Part shown: piece by piece, positions 46,741 to 56,331 of the stretch
Position numbering within the stretch: the stretch's first letter is position 1
How the letters are laid out: the number at the start of each line of letters is the position of its first letter
Notes under the pieces: generated by a model
Told to the model about the DNA's origin: nothing
Seen by the model: only the letters and a program-made list of their open reading frames with translations
Database searches by the model: none
Source: Bifidobacterium gallicum DSM 20093 = LMG 11596
GTDB lineage: Bacteria; Actinomycetota; Actinomycetes; Actinomycetales; Bifidobacteriaceae
Direction: 5' to 3'
Length of the DNA: 64,000 nt
Assembly (NCBI RefSeq): GCF_000741205.1
Contig: NZ_JGYW01000005.1
Coordinates: 186,001-250,000 of the forward strand
Translations under genes and position numbers: made by a program

Positions 46741-47742
46741 TCAGTTCTGGTCAGCGTCGTGATCAGCGATCGAAGCGGCCTCTTCAGCCTTGAGCACTGG
46801 CGTCTCGTCGGCATTGTCGGCGGCCACGTCGGCAGCAGCCTGCTGAGCGGCGTCAGCACCGGCGGCGCGAGCTTCCTCGGACTTGGCATCCAGGCTCTCG
46901 TGCGGGTACTTCGCATCCTTCGGGCCCTGCTTCTCGAGATCCTCGGTCACCGTTTCCGACACGGTGTGGGCGTTCTCCTTGAGCAGGTCCTTCTCCCAAG
47001 CAGCCATCGGCTGCTCTTCAGCGGCATCGCCTTCAGCCTTGGTGCCCTTGCCCGAACGCTCAAGCAGGCCCTCAGCCACGGCATCAGCCATGAGACGGGT
47101 CAGCAGCTCGATGCCGCGGATTGCGTCATCGTTGGCCGGAATCGGATACTCAACAGTCTCCGGATCGGTGTTCGTGTCGACGATGGCAACAACCGGGATA
47201 CCCAGCTTGTGAGCTTCCTCAACAGCCAGGGCTTCCTTGTTGATGTCCACGACGAACATGGCCGAAGGAGTACGGGTCATGTTGCGGATACCGCCGAGCT
47301 GACGCTCCAGCTTGTCCTTTTCGCGCTCGAGCAGCAGCAGTTCCTTCTTCGTCAGACCGGAGCCATGCACATCGGTGAAGTCCATTTCCTCAAGTTCCTT
47401 GAGGCGGTTCACGCGCTTGGAGACGGTCTGGAAGTTGGTCAGCATGCCACCGAGCCAACGCTCGGACACGTATGGCATGTTCACGCGAGTGGCCTGCGAA
47501 GCGATGGCGTCCTTGGCCTGCTTCTTGGTGCCAACGAACAGCACAGTGCCATTGTGGGCGACAGTCGTCTTGATGAAGTCATAAGCAACATCAATCATGT
47601 CCAGGGACTTGAACAGATCGATGATGTGAATGCCGTTGCGCGAAGTGATGATGTACTGCTTCATCTTCGGGTTCCAACGGCGGGTCTGATGACCGAACTG
47701 CAGACCAGCGTTCAGCATCTCGCTCATAGTGATTTGAGCCAT
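46741..47742 (-). CDS. rpsB: 30S ribosomal protein S2
   Basis: A 333-residue S2. The core (about 1-240) has the usual [20 protein letters not shown] and [20 protein letters not shown] motifs. The remaining 90 residues are an acidic Ala/Glu/Asp-rich tail that makes it longer than most S2 proteins (about 230-300), a feature often seen in actinobacteria. AAAGG precedes the ATG. A leader of about 200 nt lies upstream. Confidence 0.97.
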   Translation of the reverse strand: MAQITMSEMLNAGLQFGHQTRRWNPKMKQYIITSRNGIHIIDLFKSLDMIDVAYDFIKTTVAHNGTVLFVGTKKQAKDAIASQATRVNMPYVSERWLGGMLTNFQTVSKRVNRLKELEEMDFTDVHGSGLTKKELLLLEREKDKLERQLGGIRNMTRTPSAMFVVDINKEALAVEEAHKLGIPVVAIVDTNTDPETVEYPIPANDDAIRGIELLTRLMADAVAEGLLERSGKGTKAEGDAAEEQPMAAWEKDLLKENAHTVSETVTEDLEKQGPKDAKYPHESLDAKSEEARAAGADAAQQAAADVAADNADETPVLKAEEAASIADHDADQN

Positions 47743-47991
47743 GGGGTGACTACCTTTCTTGTCGGTTCTTGCCTGGCCATGCGTACCTGCGTGCAGCTTG
47801 GAACAAACCCGTCATTGAAACGGGCCAGCCCTTGGCCGACCGACACAGGCCGTCGCGGACATGACGCGAAATGGGTGTGTGTCTGTAGACAATATTGGGT
47901 GGCTTCCTCCGCCTGCGACTGCGGATTCATCCGGGTTGACACACAAGCGCACAATATAGCATGCCCTGTCGTCATATGACGATAGGGCATG
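47743..47991 (-). promoter_or_regulatory. rpsB promoter and long leader with a 32-bp palindrome
   Basis: At 47960-47991 CATGCCCT-g-TCGTCATATGACGA-t-AGGGCATG is palindromic apart from the two central-flank bases. On the minus strand TATATT (47953-47958) follows at once and could be the rpsB -10, giving a leader of about 200 nt with several GC-rich inverted repeats. The palindrome may also terminate def transcription. Confidence 0.5.
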
Positions 47992-48093
47992 AACAGTATC
48001 AGATCATCTACGAATCGTGCAGAACGCCAACGGTTTGATACCTATGCGTGGTGGGCGGGAATAATGAATATCATTCCCGAACTGCACACCCGG

Positions 48094-48603
48094 TCACTGC
48101 TGATGTTCGCGCATATACTTGAGGGCTGCGCGACGTTCCTCTTTCTCCAGGCGGTCCAGATACACATGACCGTCCAGATGGTCGGTTTCATGCTGAATCA
48201 TGCGGCCCATAATACCGTCGCCTTCCAACACCACCTCATTGCCATCCAAATCAATGCCGCGGCAACGGGCGTAGTCAGCACGGCGCGTCTTATACCACAG
48301 TCCCGGCACGGAAAGGCAGCCTTCATCGCCATACTGCTCCCCACGCGTCTCTTCAAGCACAGGATTGAGAATGTAGCCGATTTTGCCGTCGATATTGTAG
48401 GAGAACGCACGCAGCGGCACACCAATCTGATTGGCCGACAAGCCGGCACGACCCGGATCGTCGACCGTGTCAAGCAGATCTTGCACAAGATGGCGGATGG
48501 CTGGAGTGATTTCCTTAATCGGGTCGCACTGCGTACGCAACACGGGATCGGGGACGACACGAATGGGGCGGATGGCCAATGGGGGCTCCTGTTCATCAAA
48601 CAA
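48094..48603 (-). CDS. def: Peptide deformylase
   Basis: A 169-residue metalloenzyme that removes the formyl group from new proteins. The three motifs are present: GLSANQIG (first glycine box, with Ser in place of the more common Ala), EGCLSVPG with the metal cysteine, and QHETDHLDG with the two metal histidines and catalytic glutamate. The start at 48603 follows the fadD-type gene by about 90 bp on the same strand. Confidence 0.95.
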   Translation of the reverse strand: MFDEQEPPLAIRPIRVVPDPVLRTQCDPIKEITPAIRHLVQDLLDTVDDPGRAGLSANQIGVPLRAFSYNIDGKIGYILNPVLEETRGEQYGDEGCLSVPGLWYKTRRADYARCRGIDLDGNEVVLEGDGIMGRMIQHETDHLDGHVYLDRLEKEERRAALKYMREHQQ

Positions 48604-48655
48604 TGGTTGGCATGCTGATCAATCGTGCATGCGGTTACTCTGTTACCCATTTGTA

Positions 48656-48687
48656 GGGTCGGTGCTGGACGTTGAGCGCACCGACCC
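48656..48687 (-). terminator. Terminator-like hairpin after the acyl-CoA synthetase gene
   Basis: A perfect 10-bp stem GGGTCGGTGC / GCACCGACCC with a 12-nt loop, 9 bp after the stop codon; the minus strand continues TACAAATGGG, so the U tract is weak. Confidence 0.7.
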
Positions 48688-48696
48688 CAACCGAAT

Positions 48697-50832
48697 TCAG
48701 CTGTGATTGGCGAGCGTCGATGAACCAGCCGAGTCCCGCGTCGAGCCCTCCTGTTCGGCCACGTCGACGGCAACGTCTGAAGCCGCGTCCACGGCGGCCT
48801 GGGCCACCGGATCCTGCATGGGCTGCGCGGTGTCTGCATCCTGCGTCACATCCGCAGTGTTAGCAGTATCTGTACCATCTGCATTGCTCTTGAGCATGCC
48901 TTGCACTCGGTCTTTGGCTGAATTCGCGGCGTTCGACACTGATTCGGCAGCATTGCGCATCGTTTCATTCGTGCGCTCAAGAATTTGCACGCTCATCGGC
49001 ACATGCAAATTCGATGGCACGGGCGCGTAGAGCTGACCTTCAATGACCGACGCATACTTGCTGAGCACTTTGGCGCGCACCACTTTCATACTGGCTGTCA
49101 GCGTGCCATCTTCCTGATTGAAATCATCGGAGAGAATCACAAACTTGCGCACCGATTCGGCTCGCGACACCTCACTGTTGGCTTTGTCAACATACTGCTG
49201 GACAAACGCGCGCACGGCATCAGAGTTGGCAATGTCTCCCTTGGCCATATCGGCGTCAAGGCCGCGGTCGGCAAGCCAACCACGCACCGTTTCAAAATCC
49301 AACGTCACAAGTGCCGCAATGAATGGCTTGTTGTCTCCCACAACCACAGCCTGGGACACGATCGGACAATTGCGAATCGTGCTCTCCATTGGCGCGGGCG
49401 TCACGTTCTTGCCACCCGCCGTGATGATCAAATCTTTCTTGCGTCCCGTGATATAGAGGAATCCTTCATCATCAATCGTGCCCAAATCACCAGTATGCAG
49501 CCAACCGGAAGGCTCGAGCACTTCATCAGTCAACTGGGGATTCTTGTAGTAGCCAAGGAACACGTTCGGTCCCTTGACCAAAATCTCGCCATCATCAGCT
49601 GTCGACACAGCCATGCCTGGACCCGGACGGCCTACGGAACCGGCACGGTTGGCTTCTTGCCAATTCACAATCATCGGAGCGGCGGTTTCGGTCATGCCAT
49701 ACCCCTGAATGAACATCAAATCGTCCATGCCGTTGAAGAAGTGGACCAGATCAGGGTTGATTGGCGCGCCACCGCACGCAAGATAATGCAGGTTCGGACC
49801 CAATGCCGAACGGATGGACTTGCCCACGGTACCCATATAAAACGCATGTTTCATTTTTTGCGCACGTGTGGGGTGCTCATGATTGTTCATCATCGTTGAC
49901 CATTGCACAAAATGATTGAATGCATTCGCAAAAACGCGTCCCTGGACGCCAACACCGGCCTTCTGGGATGCAGCGTTATAGACCTTTTCAAACACACGCG
50001 GTACACCAAGCAAATACGTGGGCTTGAACGAACGCATGTCGGCAAGCAAATGTTTGGCGTTGCCCACATATCCGGCCACACCATGGCCGCCGATGCACAC
50101 ATATTGAATATATCGGGCGAAACAATGCGCCAACGGCAAGAACAACAGCAAACGGTTAGGCTTGTAAAGCATATCGGGCAATACTTCGTAGGCGTTGAGC
50201 ACAATATGCATGAAATTGCGGTGCGAGAGCATCGCACCCTTCGGCTTTCCGGTTGAGCCGGACGTGTAGACGATAGTCAACAAATCATCGGCGCGAACAC
50301 GTCCAATGGCCTCGTCGAGAGCATCATCATCAATGTTTTCGCCAAAGTTGATCATTGCATCCAACGCCCCATGGGCAAAATTGAACACATAATCAAAACC
50401 CTCACGGTCTGCCGCAATGCGTTCTAGAACCAGCGTGTGCGCTTCATCGCCACCAAATGCCACCACAGGTTTGACTTCGTCGGCAATCGATGCGGCTTGC
50501 GTCTCGGAATCAGTCTCGTAAATGGGCACGCTGACGGCACCAATCGCCGCACAGGCGAAATCGATGACTCCCCAATCGTATGAGGTTTCGGCGTAGAGCA
50601 CCACCATTGATCCCTGGCGAACCCCCAAAGACATGAGTCCTTTGGCGACGCTGCGCACTTCGGCCAGCATCTCCCCCGCCGTCACATCAAGCCAACGGCG
50701 ATCGGTGTCGCTGACCAATCGTTGAGCAATCAGGTCGCCGGGGTCAGCGGCAGAGCGCTTGGCCAATAACGAATAGATCGTATCCTGCTCGGTCGTTGAG
50801 ACCATATCTTCCAAACCATATTGACGCAACAT
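48697..50832 (-). CDS. AMP-dependent acyl-CoA synthetase (FadD-like long-chain fatty acid-CoA ligase)
   Basis: About 711 residues. The adenylation signature TIVYTSGSTGKPKGAML, the central GYGMTETAAPMIV and the C-terminal GRKKDLIITAGGKNVTPAP blocks define an ANL-family long-chain fatty acid-CoA ligase. A C-terminal extension of about 110 residues rich in Ala, Asp and Thr follows the last domain and looks disordered. I use the ATG at 50832: TATACT lies exactly 7 nt upstream and there is no Shine-Dalgarno, suggesting a leaderless message. The substrate chain length cannot be read. def lies downstream. Confidence 0.92.
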   Translation of the reverse strand: MLRQYGLEDMVSTTEQDTIYSLLAKRSAADPGDLIAQRLVSDTDRRWLDVTAGEMLAEVRSVAKGLMSLGVRQGSMVVLYAETSYDWGVIDFACAAIGAVSVPIYETDSETQAASIADEVKPVVAFGGDEAHTLVLERIAADREGFDYVFNFAHGALDAMINFGENIDDDALDEAIGRVRADDLLTIVYTSGSTGKPKGAMLSHRNFMHIVLNAYEVLPDMLYKPNRLLLFLPLAHCFARYIQYVCIGGHGVAGYVGNAKHLLADMRSFKPTYLLGVPRVFEKVYNAASQKAGVGVQGRVFANAFNHFVQWSTMMNNHEHPTRAQKMKHAFYMGTVGKSIRSALGPNLHYLACGGAPINPDLVHFFNGMDDLMFIQGYGMTETAAPMIVNWQEANRAGSVGRPGPGMAVSTADDGEILVKGPNVFLGYYKNPQLTDEVLEPSGWLHTGDLGTIDDEGFLYITGRKKDLIITAGGKNVTPAPMESTIRNCPIVSQAVVVGDNKPFIAALVTLDFETVRGWLADRGLDADMAKGDIANSDAVRAFVQQYVDKANSEVSRAESVRKFVILSDDFNQEDGTLTASMKVVRAKVLSKYASVIEGQLYAPVPSNLHVPMSVQILERTNETMRNAAESVSNAANSAKDRVQGMLKSNADGTDTANTADVTQDADTAQPMQDPVAQAAVDAASDVAVDVAEQEGSTRDSAGSSTLANHS

Positions 50833-50839
50833 GCCAACG

Positions 50840-50845
50840 AGTATA
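50840..50845 (-). promoter_or_regulatory. -10 element of a probable leaderless acyl-CoA synthetase mRNA
   Basis: TATACT on the minus strand, 7 nt before the ATG at 50832, with no ribosome-binding site between. No clear -35 was found. Confidence 0.5.
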
Positions 50846-51188
50846 GCGCCGACCACGCGCTTGCCCCATCAGCATGTTCCCCTTGAGAACAGTTGCCGGG
50901 ATGGTTGCCGTGTCACCGGCCAAATGGGCGAGGAAGAACGTTGTGGTGAGTGGTTCGCAGATTTGCGTGGCTCACATGGTTCGTGCGATGCGTGTTGTGC
51001 GTGTGTTCGAGTGGATTTTGAGTGTGTTTTGAGCGGTTTTTTAGACGACACGCCCGAATTTTCACAAAATGCCCACCGGTGACGCTTGCATATAGGCGTT
51101 CTTCTGCATATTGTGGCAGTGCCACGGTCGGGGGGCCGTGGGTAACGATGTGAGTAACGATTGTGTATAGCCGAAGGGGGTTGAACAC
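50846..51188 (+). other. Gap without a supported gene
   Basis: About 340 bp between divergent genes. The plus strand is rich in GTG/TGT from 50940 to 51030. A small hairpin CCACGG-tcgggggg-CCGTGG lies near 51121-51140, in the likely leader of the next gene. I see no RNA gene that I can name. Confidence 0.4.
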
Positions 51189-51692
51189 ATGCTTGATACC
51201 ATTGCCGATCCAGAGGATATGCGTCACTGCTGTCGTCCGTCTCGACTGCCGGTGTTTGATGGTGTGCTTACGTTGCGCAATGACGGCCAAGGAACGAAGT
51301 TCCATATCACTGCAGTAATGCCGAATCTCACGGAAGGCCAAGCTCAGGCCATGGCCCAGTTGACCAGTAGGATCACGTGCCTGTGTGCTGAGGTGCTGCG
51401 TGGCCACCAGCCGTTTGACTGCCTCGAACTGGCGATGACTGAGGAATGCTTGGATCGGTTGGAAACGTATGGGTATTTGATCACCGAGTATGTGCTGCCG
51501 CAAACCTCATATGACGGCGTATTCGCTCAAGCCTACCCACCCATTCCGCTGTTGATCAACGGCATGTTCACTGACGAACGCCAGTTCAGCGCTTCCGTGC
51601 TGCTCGGCATCGGCAACAAGACATGCTGGTGCACGTTTGCGTTCCGCAACACCGGCAGTCGCTGGGTATGCACGGTCGCCGATATGGGCTGA
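51189..51692 (+). CDS. Rv3235-like (DUF6459) family protein
   Basis: A 167-residue protein without signal peptide or membrane segment. The helical core LTSRITCLCAEVLRGHQPFD followed by CLELAMTEECLDRLETYGYL resembles the Rv3235/DUF6459 family of actinobacteria, whose function is unknown and which usually lies near secA. The C-terminal half is beta-rich and aromatic. It is a single plus-strand gene here, away from secA. AAGGGGG lies upstream of the start; the ATG at 51189 is the only close candidate. The family call rests on one motif region, so it is moderate. Confidence 0.6.
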   Translation: MLDTIADPEDMRHCCRPSRLPVFDGVLTLRNDGQGTKFHITAVMPNLTEGQAQAMAQLTSRITCLCAEVLRGHQPFDCLELAMTEECLDRLETYGYLITEYVLPQTSYDGVFAQAYPPIPLLINGMFTDERQFSASVLLGIGNKTCWCTFAFRNTGSRWVCTVADMG

Positions 51693-51789
51693 GTTTTCAC
51701 GCAGTCCTGCTTTGGTAGGTTGGAATATTGATATTGCTGACGATGCAGCATATAGCTCTGCCATGCTCTTGACTCGATACGGCACTGCT

Positions 51790-51818
51790 GTGCGCTACCG
51801 TTGCGTGCGGTAGCGCAC
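51790..51818. repeat. Perfect inverted repeat downstream of the Rv3235-like gene
   Basis: GTGCGCTACCG / CGGTAGCGCAC, 11 bp with a 7-nt loop. No U tract on either strand; a factor-dependent terminator or an RNA-processing hairpin is possible. Confidence 0.6.
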
Positions 51819-51826
51819 CACCAATG

Positions 51827-51881
51827 AAAAAAACGCGATGGCACTGAAACGGGTGTTATCCGTTATTGCAATGCCATCGCG
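51827..51881 (-). terminator. Rho-independent terminator of guaB3
   Basis: On the minus strand CGCGATGGCA / TGCCATCGCG (51834-51881) with a further paired region inside, followed by seven T. It lies about 105 bp after the guaB3 stop codon. Confidence 0.88.
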
Positions 51882-51986
51882 CAACATCACGATGCTGCCT
51901 AGCAGCTGCTGCCGCATGGGCACCAACGATTGACGTGGGACCTTGCTGGCATGCGACTATTACGCAGCGTATTCAGGATCGATAGA

Positions 51987-53108
51987 TCAACGCCCGGTCG
52001 GCGTGACAACCACATTGCATTTCTGGAAGTTCTTCAAATCCACATATCCTGTCGATGCCATGGCACGGCGCAGGGCGCCGCAGAAATTCAACGTGCCATC
52101 GGCACGGTGGCTTGGACCATGAAGAATTTGCTCCAGTGTGCCAACAGTGCCAGGAGTAGTCCGCACGCCGCGAGGCAATGAATCGTGGCGGGCTTCAGCA
52201 CCCCAATGCGTGCCGCGGCCTGGAGCCTGCGTGGCACGAGCCAACGCGACACCAAGCATGACCGCATCGGCACCCATGGCCAGCGCCTTGACGAAATTAC
52301 CGGTGTACCCGGTACCGCCGTCAGCGATGACCTGCACATAGCGGCCACCCGATTCATCCATGTAATCACGGCGCGCTTCAGCCACATCACTGATGGCTGT
52401 GGCCATGGGTACGTCAATGCCAACCGTCAACGAATTGGCGCTGGTTGCACCACCGCCGAATCCGACGAGCACACCGGCGGCTCCCGCACGCATCAGATGC
52501 AATGCCGACGTATAGTCCGAAGCGCCGCCAACGATGACCGGCACATCGAGTTCATAAATCAGCTGCTTCAAATTCAGCGGCTCATGGTCGGTGGACACAT
52601 GCTCAGCAGACACCACAGTGCCACGAATCACGAACAGGTCCACGCCCGCTTCAAGCACGGCCGGCAGGAATTCCTGCGTGGTTTGCGGAGACAAGGCACC
52701 CGCCACAACCACACCGGCTTCACGAATTTGCGTCAAACGCTGTTTGATCAGTGACGCTTTGATGGGCTCTTGATAAATCTCTTGCAGATACGCTGTCACC
52801 TTGTCATCAGGCAATTCGGCAATACGCTGCAACATGGGTTCCGGGTCGTCATAACGTGTCCACAGACCCTCGAGATCGAGCACGCCAACGGTGCCCAATC
52901 GCCCAAGTTCAATGGCTGTTTGTGGCGAAATCGCAGAATCCATGGGGGCGCCGATAATCGGCACATCGAATTCGTATGCGTCCACCTGCCATGTGGTGTT
53001 CACATCGTGGGGGTCACGTGTGCGTCGTGACGGAACAATGGAGATGTCATCAAGACCGTAGGCCATACGGCCCTTCTTGCCAAGACCGATTTCAATTTCC
53101 TGAGCCAT
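51987..53108 (-). CDS. guaB3: GuaB3 family IMP dehydrogenase-related protein
   Basis: A 373-residue TIM-barrel protein of the IMPDH/GMPR superfamily, without a CBS pair. It keeps DDISIVPS, the GGGATSANSL loop and RYVQVIADGGTGYTGNFVKA. The loop that holds the catalytic cysteine in true IMP dehydrogenases has no cysteine here, as in actinobacterial GuaB3 proteins, whose reaction is debated (a GMP reductase-type or deaminating role has been proposed for some). The ATG at 53108 has no clear Shine-Dalgarno, but TAGCCT lies 7 nt upstream. It is divergent from icd. Confidence 0.9.
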   Translation of the reverse strand: MAQEIEIGLGKKGRMAYGLDDISIVPSRRTRDPHDVNTTWQVDAYEFDVPIIGAPMDSAISPQTAIELGRLGTVGVLDLEGLWTRYDDPEPMLQRIAELPDDKVTAYLQEIYQEPIKASLIKQRLTQIREAGVVVAGALSPQTTQEFLPAVLEAGVDLFVIRGTVVSAEHVSTDHEPLNLKQLIYELDVPVIVGGASDYTSALHLMRAGAAGVLVGFGGGATSANSLTVGIDVPMATAISDVAEARRDYMDESGGRYVQVIADGGTGYTGNFVKALAMGADAVMLGVALARATQAPGRGTHWGAEARHDSLPRGVRTTPGTVGTLEQILHGPSHRADGTLNFCGALRRAMASTGYVDLKNFQKCNVVVTPTGR

Positions 53109-53115
53109 GACTCAC

Positions 53116-53121
53116 AGGCTA
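53116..53121 (-). promoter_or_regulatory. -10-like element of guaB3, 7 nt before the start
   Basis: TAGCCT on the minus strand matches TAnnnT and lies at the same distance from the ATG as in four other genes of this window. Confidence 0.35.
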
Positions 53122-53231
53122 ATGGGTCTCATTGACACGACACATGGTGGACATCTTGCTCGCCAGGTAACACACGGCCGCTATGAAGAGTGGTGACGGT
53201 AATGAACCGAATTAAGGGAGTCCTAAAGAAC

Positions 53232-54452
53232 ATGGCCAAGATCAAGGTTGAAGGCAAAGTCGTCGAACTCGACGGTGACGAGATGACGCGAGTCATCTGG
53301 AAAGATATCAAGGACCGCCTGATCCTGCCTTATCTGGACATCGATCTCGAATACTACGATCTGGGTATCGAGAATCGCGATGCCACGGATGATCAGGTGA
53401 CCATCGACGCGGCGGAAGCCATCAAACGCGAACATGTTGGCGTCAAATGCGCCACCATCACCCCTGACGAAGCACGTGTGGAAGAGTTCGGTCTCAAGAA
53501 AATGTGGAAGTCGCCCAACGGCACAATCCGCAACATTCTTGGCGGCACAATCTTCCGCGAGCCTATCGTCATCTCGAACATTCCACGGTTGGTACCAGGT
53601 TGGACCAAGCCCATTGTGGTGGCCAGGCACGCATTCGGCGATCAATACAAAGCCACGGATTTCAAGGTGCCGGGCGCTGGGCAGTTGACTGTCACGTTCA
53701 CCCCAAGCGACGGCTCCGAGCCGATTCAGCATGTAGTGTATGACTATCCGGGTGCCGGTGTGGCCCAAGTCCAATACAATCTGGATGAATCCATCCGCGG
53801 ATTTGCCCGCGCTTGCTTCAACTATGGTTTGTTGCGCGGCTACCCGGTGTATTTGTCGACCAAGAACACGATTCTCAAAGCCTACGATGGCGAATTCAAG
53901 GATATTTTCGCCGAGGTCTTTGAAACGGAATATCGCCAGCGCTTTGAAGAGGCCGGCTTGACCTATGAGCATCGTCTCATCGACGACATGGTCGCCAGCT
54001 CGCTCAAGTGGCATGGCGGCTATGTGTGGGCTTGCAAGAACTACGATGGCGATGTGCAGTCCGATACCGTCGCCCAAGGTTTTGGCTCGCTGGGATTGAT
54101 GACCTCGGTGCTGATGACCCCGGACGGACAGACGGTGGAAGCGGAAGCGGCACACGGCACAGTCACGCGCCATTACCGTCGTTGGCAGCAAGGCGAGAAG
54201 ACCTCCACCAACCCGATTGCCTCCATCTATGCGTGGACTGGCGGTTTGAAGCATCGCGCCAAGCTCGACAATACACCTGAAGTGGCCCACTTTGCCGAAA
54301 CTCTCGAACAGGTCATTTTGAGCACGGTTGAGTCCGGTCGCATGACCAAGGATTTGGCCATGCTGATTGCCCCGGATCATGAGTGGCTCGATACTGAAGG
54401 GTTCATGGACGCCCTCGATGAGGAACTGGCCAAAGCATTGCAGACCAAGTAG
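53232..54452 (+). CDS. icd: NADP-dependent isocitrate dehydrogenase
   Basis: A 406-residue enzyme of the dimeric, eukaryote-like class ([58 protein letters not shown]). It oxidises isocitrate to 2-oxoglutarate with NADP and so supplies 2-oxoglutarate for glutamate synthesis; there is no oxoglutarate dehydrogenase gene in the window. I start at the ATG at 53232 (MAKIKVEGK); the open frame begins 14 codons earlier. GGGAG lies about 11 nt upstream. A very long hairpin follows. Confidence 0.97.
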   Translation: MAKIKVEGKVVELDGDEMTRVIWKDIKDRLILPYLDIDLEYYDLGIENRDATDDQVTIDAAEAIKREHVGVKCATITPDEARVEEFGLKKMWKSPNGTIRNILGGTIFREPIVISNIPRLVPGWTKPIVVARHAFGDQYKATDFKVPGAGQLTVTFTPSDGSEPIQHVVYDYPGAGVAQVQYNLDESIRGFARACFNYGLLRGYPVYLSTKNTILKAYDGEFKDIFAEVFETEYRQRFEEAGLTYEHRLIDDMVASSLKWHGGYVWACKNYDGDVQSDTVAQGFGSLGLMTSVLMTPDGQTVEAEAAHGTVTRHYRRWQQGEKTSTNPIASIYAWTGGLKHRAKLDNTPEVAHFAETLEQVILSTVESGRMTKDLAMLIAPDHEWLDTEGFMDALDEELAKALQTK

Positions 54453-54529
54453 TTTCCCCACCTAGACACCAAGGCGACATCACAACACGTGAGGAACGTC
54501 ATTGGTTGCTAGGCATGCGTCATGGGTAG

Positions 54530-54577
54530 AATGGCATGGCATTGGTGTGGGATCGTCCCACACTGTGCCATGCCATT
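54530..54577 (+). terminator. Long composite hairpin after icd
   Basis: AATGGCATGGCA pairs with TGCCATGCCATT, with an inner TGTGGGA / TCCCACA stem. It lies about 80 bp after the icd stop; only a short T stretch follows. Confidence 0.7.
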
Positions 54578-54678
54578 GTTGTATGCAGCGCGGTGTCACG
54601 GTGTGACCCACCAGAACACCGTTGGATTCTTGCAAGCGATAGCGTGGCGCAATTCCTTGCAGAAGGCGGCGTAGTCGA

Positions 54679-56199
54679 TTGAACCATCCCTTGCTTAAAC
54701 GTCTCACCAACGCAGTCGCGGGGTTGCTCTCCACGGCCTTGATCATGACAGCGGCAGCCTGTGGCACCACATCGTCCACCGCGTCGTCCACCACCCCGGT
54801 CACTGTCGACCATGGTCATGTGGCATTGTTCACGCCATCCACAGAGTTTACGTTGGCCACGTCCGTACCGCTCAATCGGTGGAACCAATTTGTTCCTGCA
54901 GTCACCAACGCGTTGGTCAGTCAGGGATTCACCAAGAAAAATATCATGTCAACAACGTCGTCAACGTTGGAAGAACAAAGCCATACGATTCAGGATTATG
55001 TGGTGCAGCAAGTCGGCAACAATCAAGATGAGCCATACGCTGATGCACAGAATGAATCCCATGCCACCACGATTATGGTCGCTCCAGCTGTGCATCGTGA
55101 TCAAACGATGCTGGCTTATGGCGATTTGGTCAGCCAGCCATTGCCGGATCAGCGTGACACGGATGACGCCAGCGCCTGGAGCCGTCTAGCTTCCGCACTT
55201 ACCTTGGCCAAGCATGCGGGCATGCATGTGGTCGTGTTGAGTGACATGATTCCTGAATTCACTCCTGACGCATACATCCAATTTGCTGACGCCGCCGCGA
55301 TTGGTCGCATGCAAGCGCGCCAAATGATCAACAAGCTCGCCATGAACAGCGTTTCCAAAGACAACCCCAAATATGTTGAAATACTGCTGCCACTAGGGAC
55401 TGATCCAACAAACGCCGACGAGACAACGGATCCCACTGCATTGTTCAATCAGCAGGCATTCACTGGGATGTGGGAAGAACTACGCCCATATTTTCTCAAT
55501 GGCACCATGCGCTCCGTTTCAGGCACGCTGACATCGCAAACCACAAATGAGGATTGGAAAGATGTCTCGTTCAAAGCCACAAAACCCGACATGGTACAAC
55601 ATGAATTGCAACGACGCCTTGAGGCCGATGGCGATGATGACCATCTTGCAGCCATCGACGGAGTCATCGCGATGAACGATTATGTGGCCAACAATGTGGT
55701 CGCTGAACTGGGAGCATTGGATTATGTGGGGTCAGCGGCAGATATCAACCCTTCGATTGACATTCTAAGCATTGTCAGCAATATCACGGGTAAGAAAGAT
55801 CTGGAGCGCGCCCAAGTGCCGGATGCCCAACAAGCACCCACTGTGCCACAGAGTGATCATGGTGATCATGCATCGCGCCCCGTGGTGAAATCCAGTGACG
55901 CTTGGCCTTTGGTGACGGGATTCGGCGCTTATGTGAGCAATATGCAAGACATCGTCAATGGCAAACAATGGTTGACCGGATTCGAGGATCGCAATGTATT
56001 CGCGGATAAGGCGGCCATCATATGCAACACGCTCAATGCCGATCAATCATTGTCGACACTGAATTTCCTGAGCGTACAGGGCGAAGGGGCAATGCGCACC
56101 TCAATATTGAGCTGGCCAGTGACTGTGGTCTATGCAGGCAATCTCAAACGCGAACTGATCGATCCCGGATACATTTCATTGGCTGATGCAGGCCTGTGA
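54679..56199 (+). CDS. Lipoprotein, periplasmic sugar-binding-protein-like
   Basis: A 506-residue exported lipoprotein: signal peptide with a lipobox ending at Cys28 (LIMTAAAC), then a Ser/Thr linker and a two-lobed domain that resembles type I sugar-binding proteins of ABC transporters (VVLSDMIPEFTPDAYIQFAD, IDGVIAMNDYVANNVVAELG, PGYISLADAGL). No permease or ATPase is next to it, so it may feed a distant transporter or act as a sensor. The start is a TTG at 54679 or at 54691; the AAGG site is not ideally spaced for either. The ligand is unknown. Confidence 0.75.
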   Translation: MNHPLLKRLTNAVAGLLSTALIMTAAACGTTSSTASSTTPVTVDHGHVALFTPSTEFTLATSVPLNRWNQFVPAVTNALVSQGFTKKNIMSTTSSTLEEQSHTIQDYVVQQVGNNQDEPYADAQNESHATTIMVAPAVHRDQTMLAYGDLVSQPLPDQRDTDDASAWSRLASALTLAKHAGMHVVVLSDMIPEFTPDAYIQFADAAAIGRMQARQMINKLAMNSVSKDNPKYVEILLPLGTDPTNADETTDPTALFNQQAFTGMWEELRPYFLNGTMRSVSGTLTSQTTNEDWKDVSFKATKPDMVQHELQRRLEADGDDDHLAAIDGVIAMNDYVANNVVAELGALDYVGSAADINPSIDILSIVSNITGKKDLERAQVPDAQQAPTVPQSDHGDHASRPVVKSSDAWPLVTGFGAYVSNMQDIVNGKQWLTGFEDRNVFADKAAIICNTLNADQSLSTLNFLSVQGEGAMRTSILSWPVTVVYAGNLKRELIDPGYISLADAGL

Positions 56200-56331
56200 C
56201 CAGTAGGACTCCTACTGTTTGAGCTCTTGGAATCTTGGGTTTCGGCCGCTGGTTTCTTGGATTTTCATGATGCCATGGCATGCGAGCCGCATTGTGCCTG
56301 CATCACCGTATATTCATTACGCGAGGCATAC

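Noticed and set aside
45654-47979. Long plus-strand frames opposite to tsf and rpsB
   Set aside because: Both are antisense to well-recognised, highly biased ribosomal genes.
53223-54461. A 412-codon open frame opposite to icd
   Set aside because: It lies almost exactly opposite icd and shows no domain or ribosome site.
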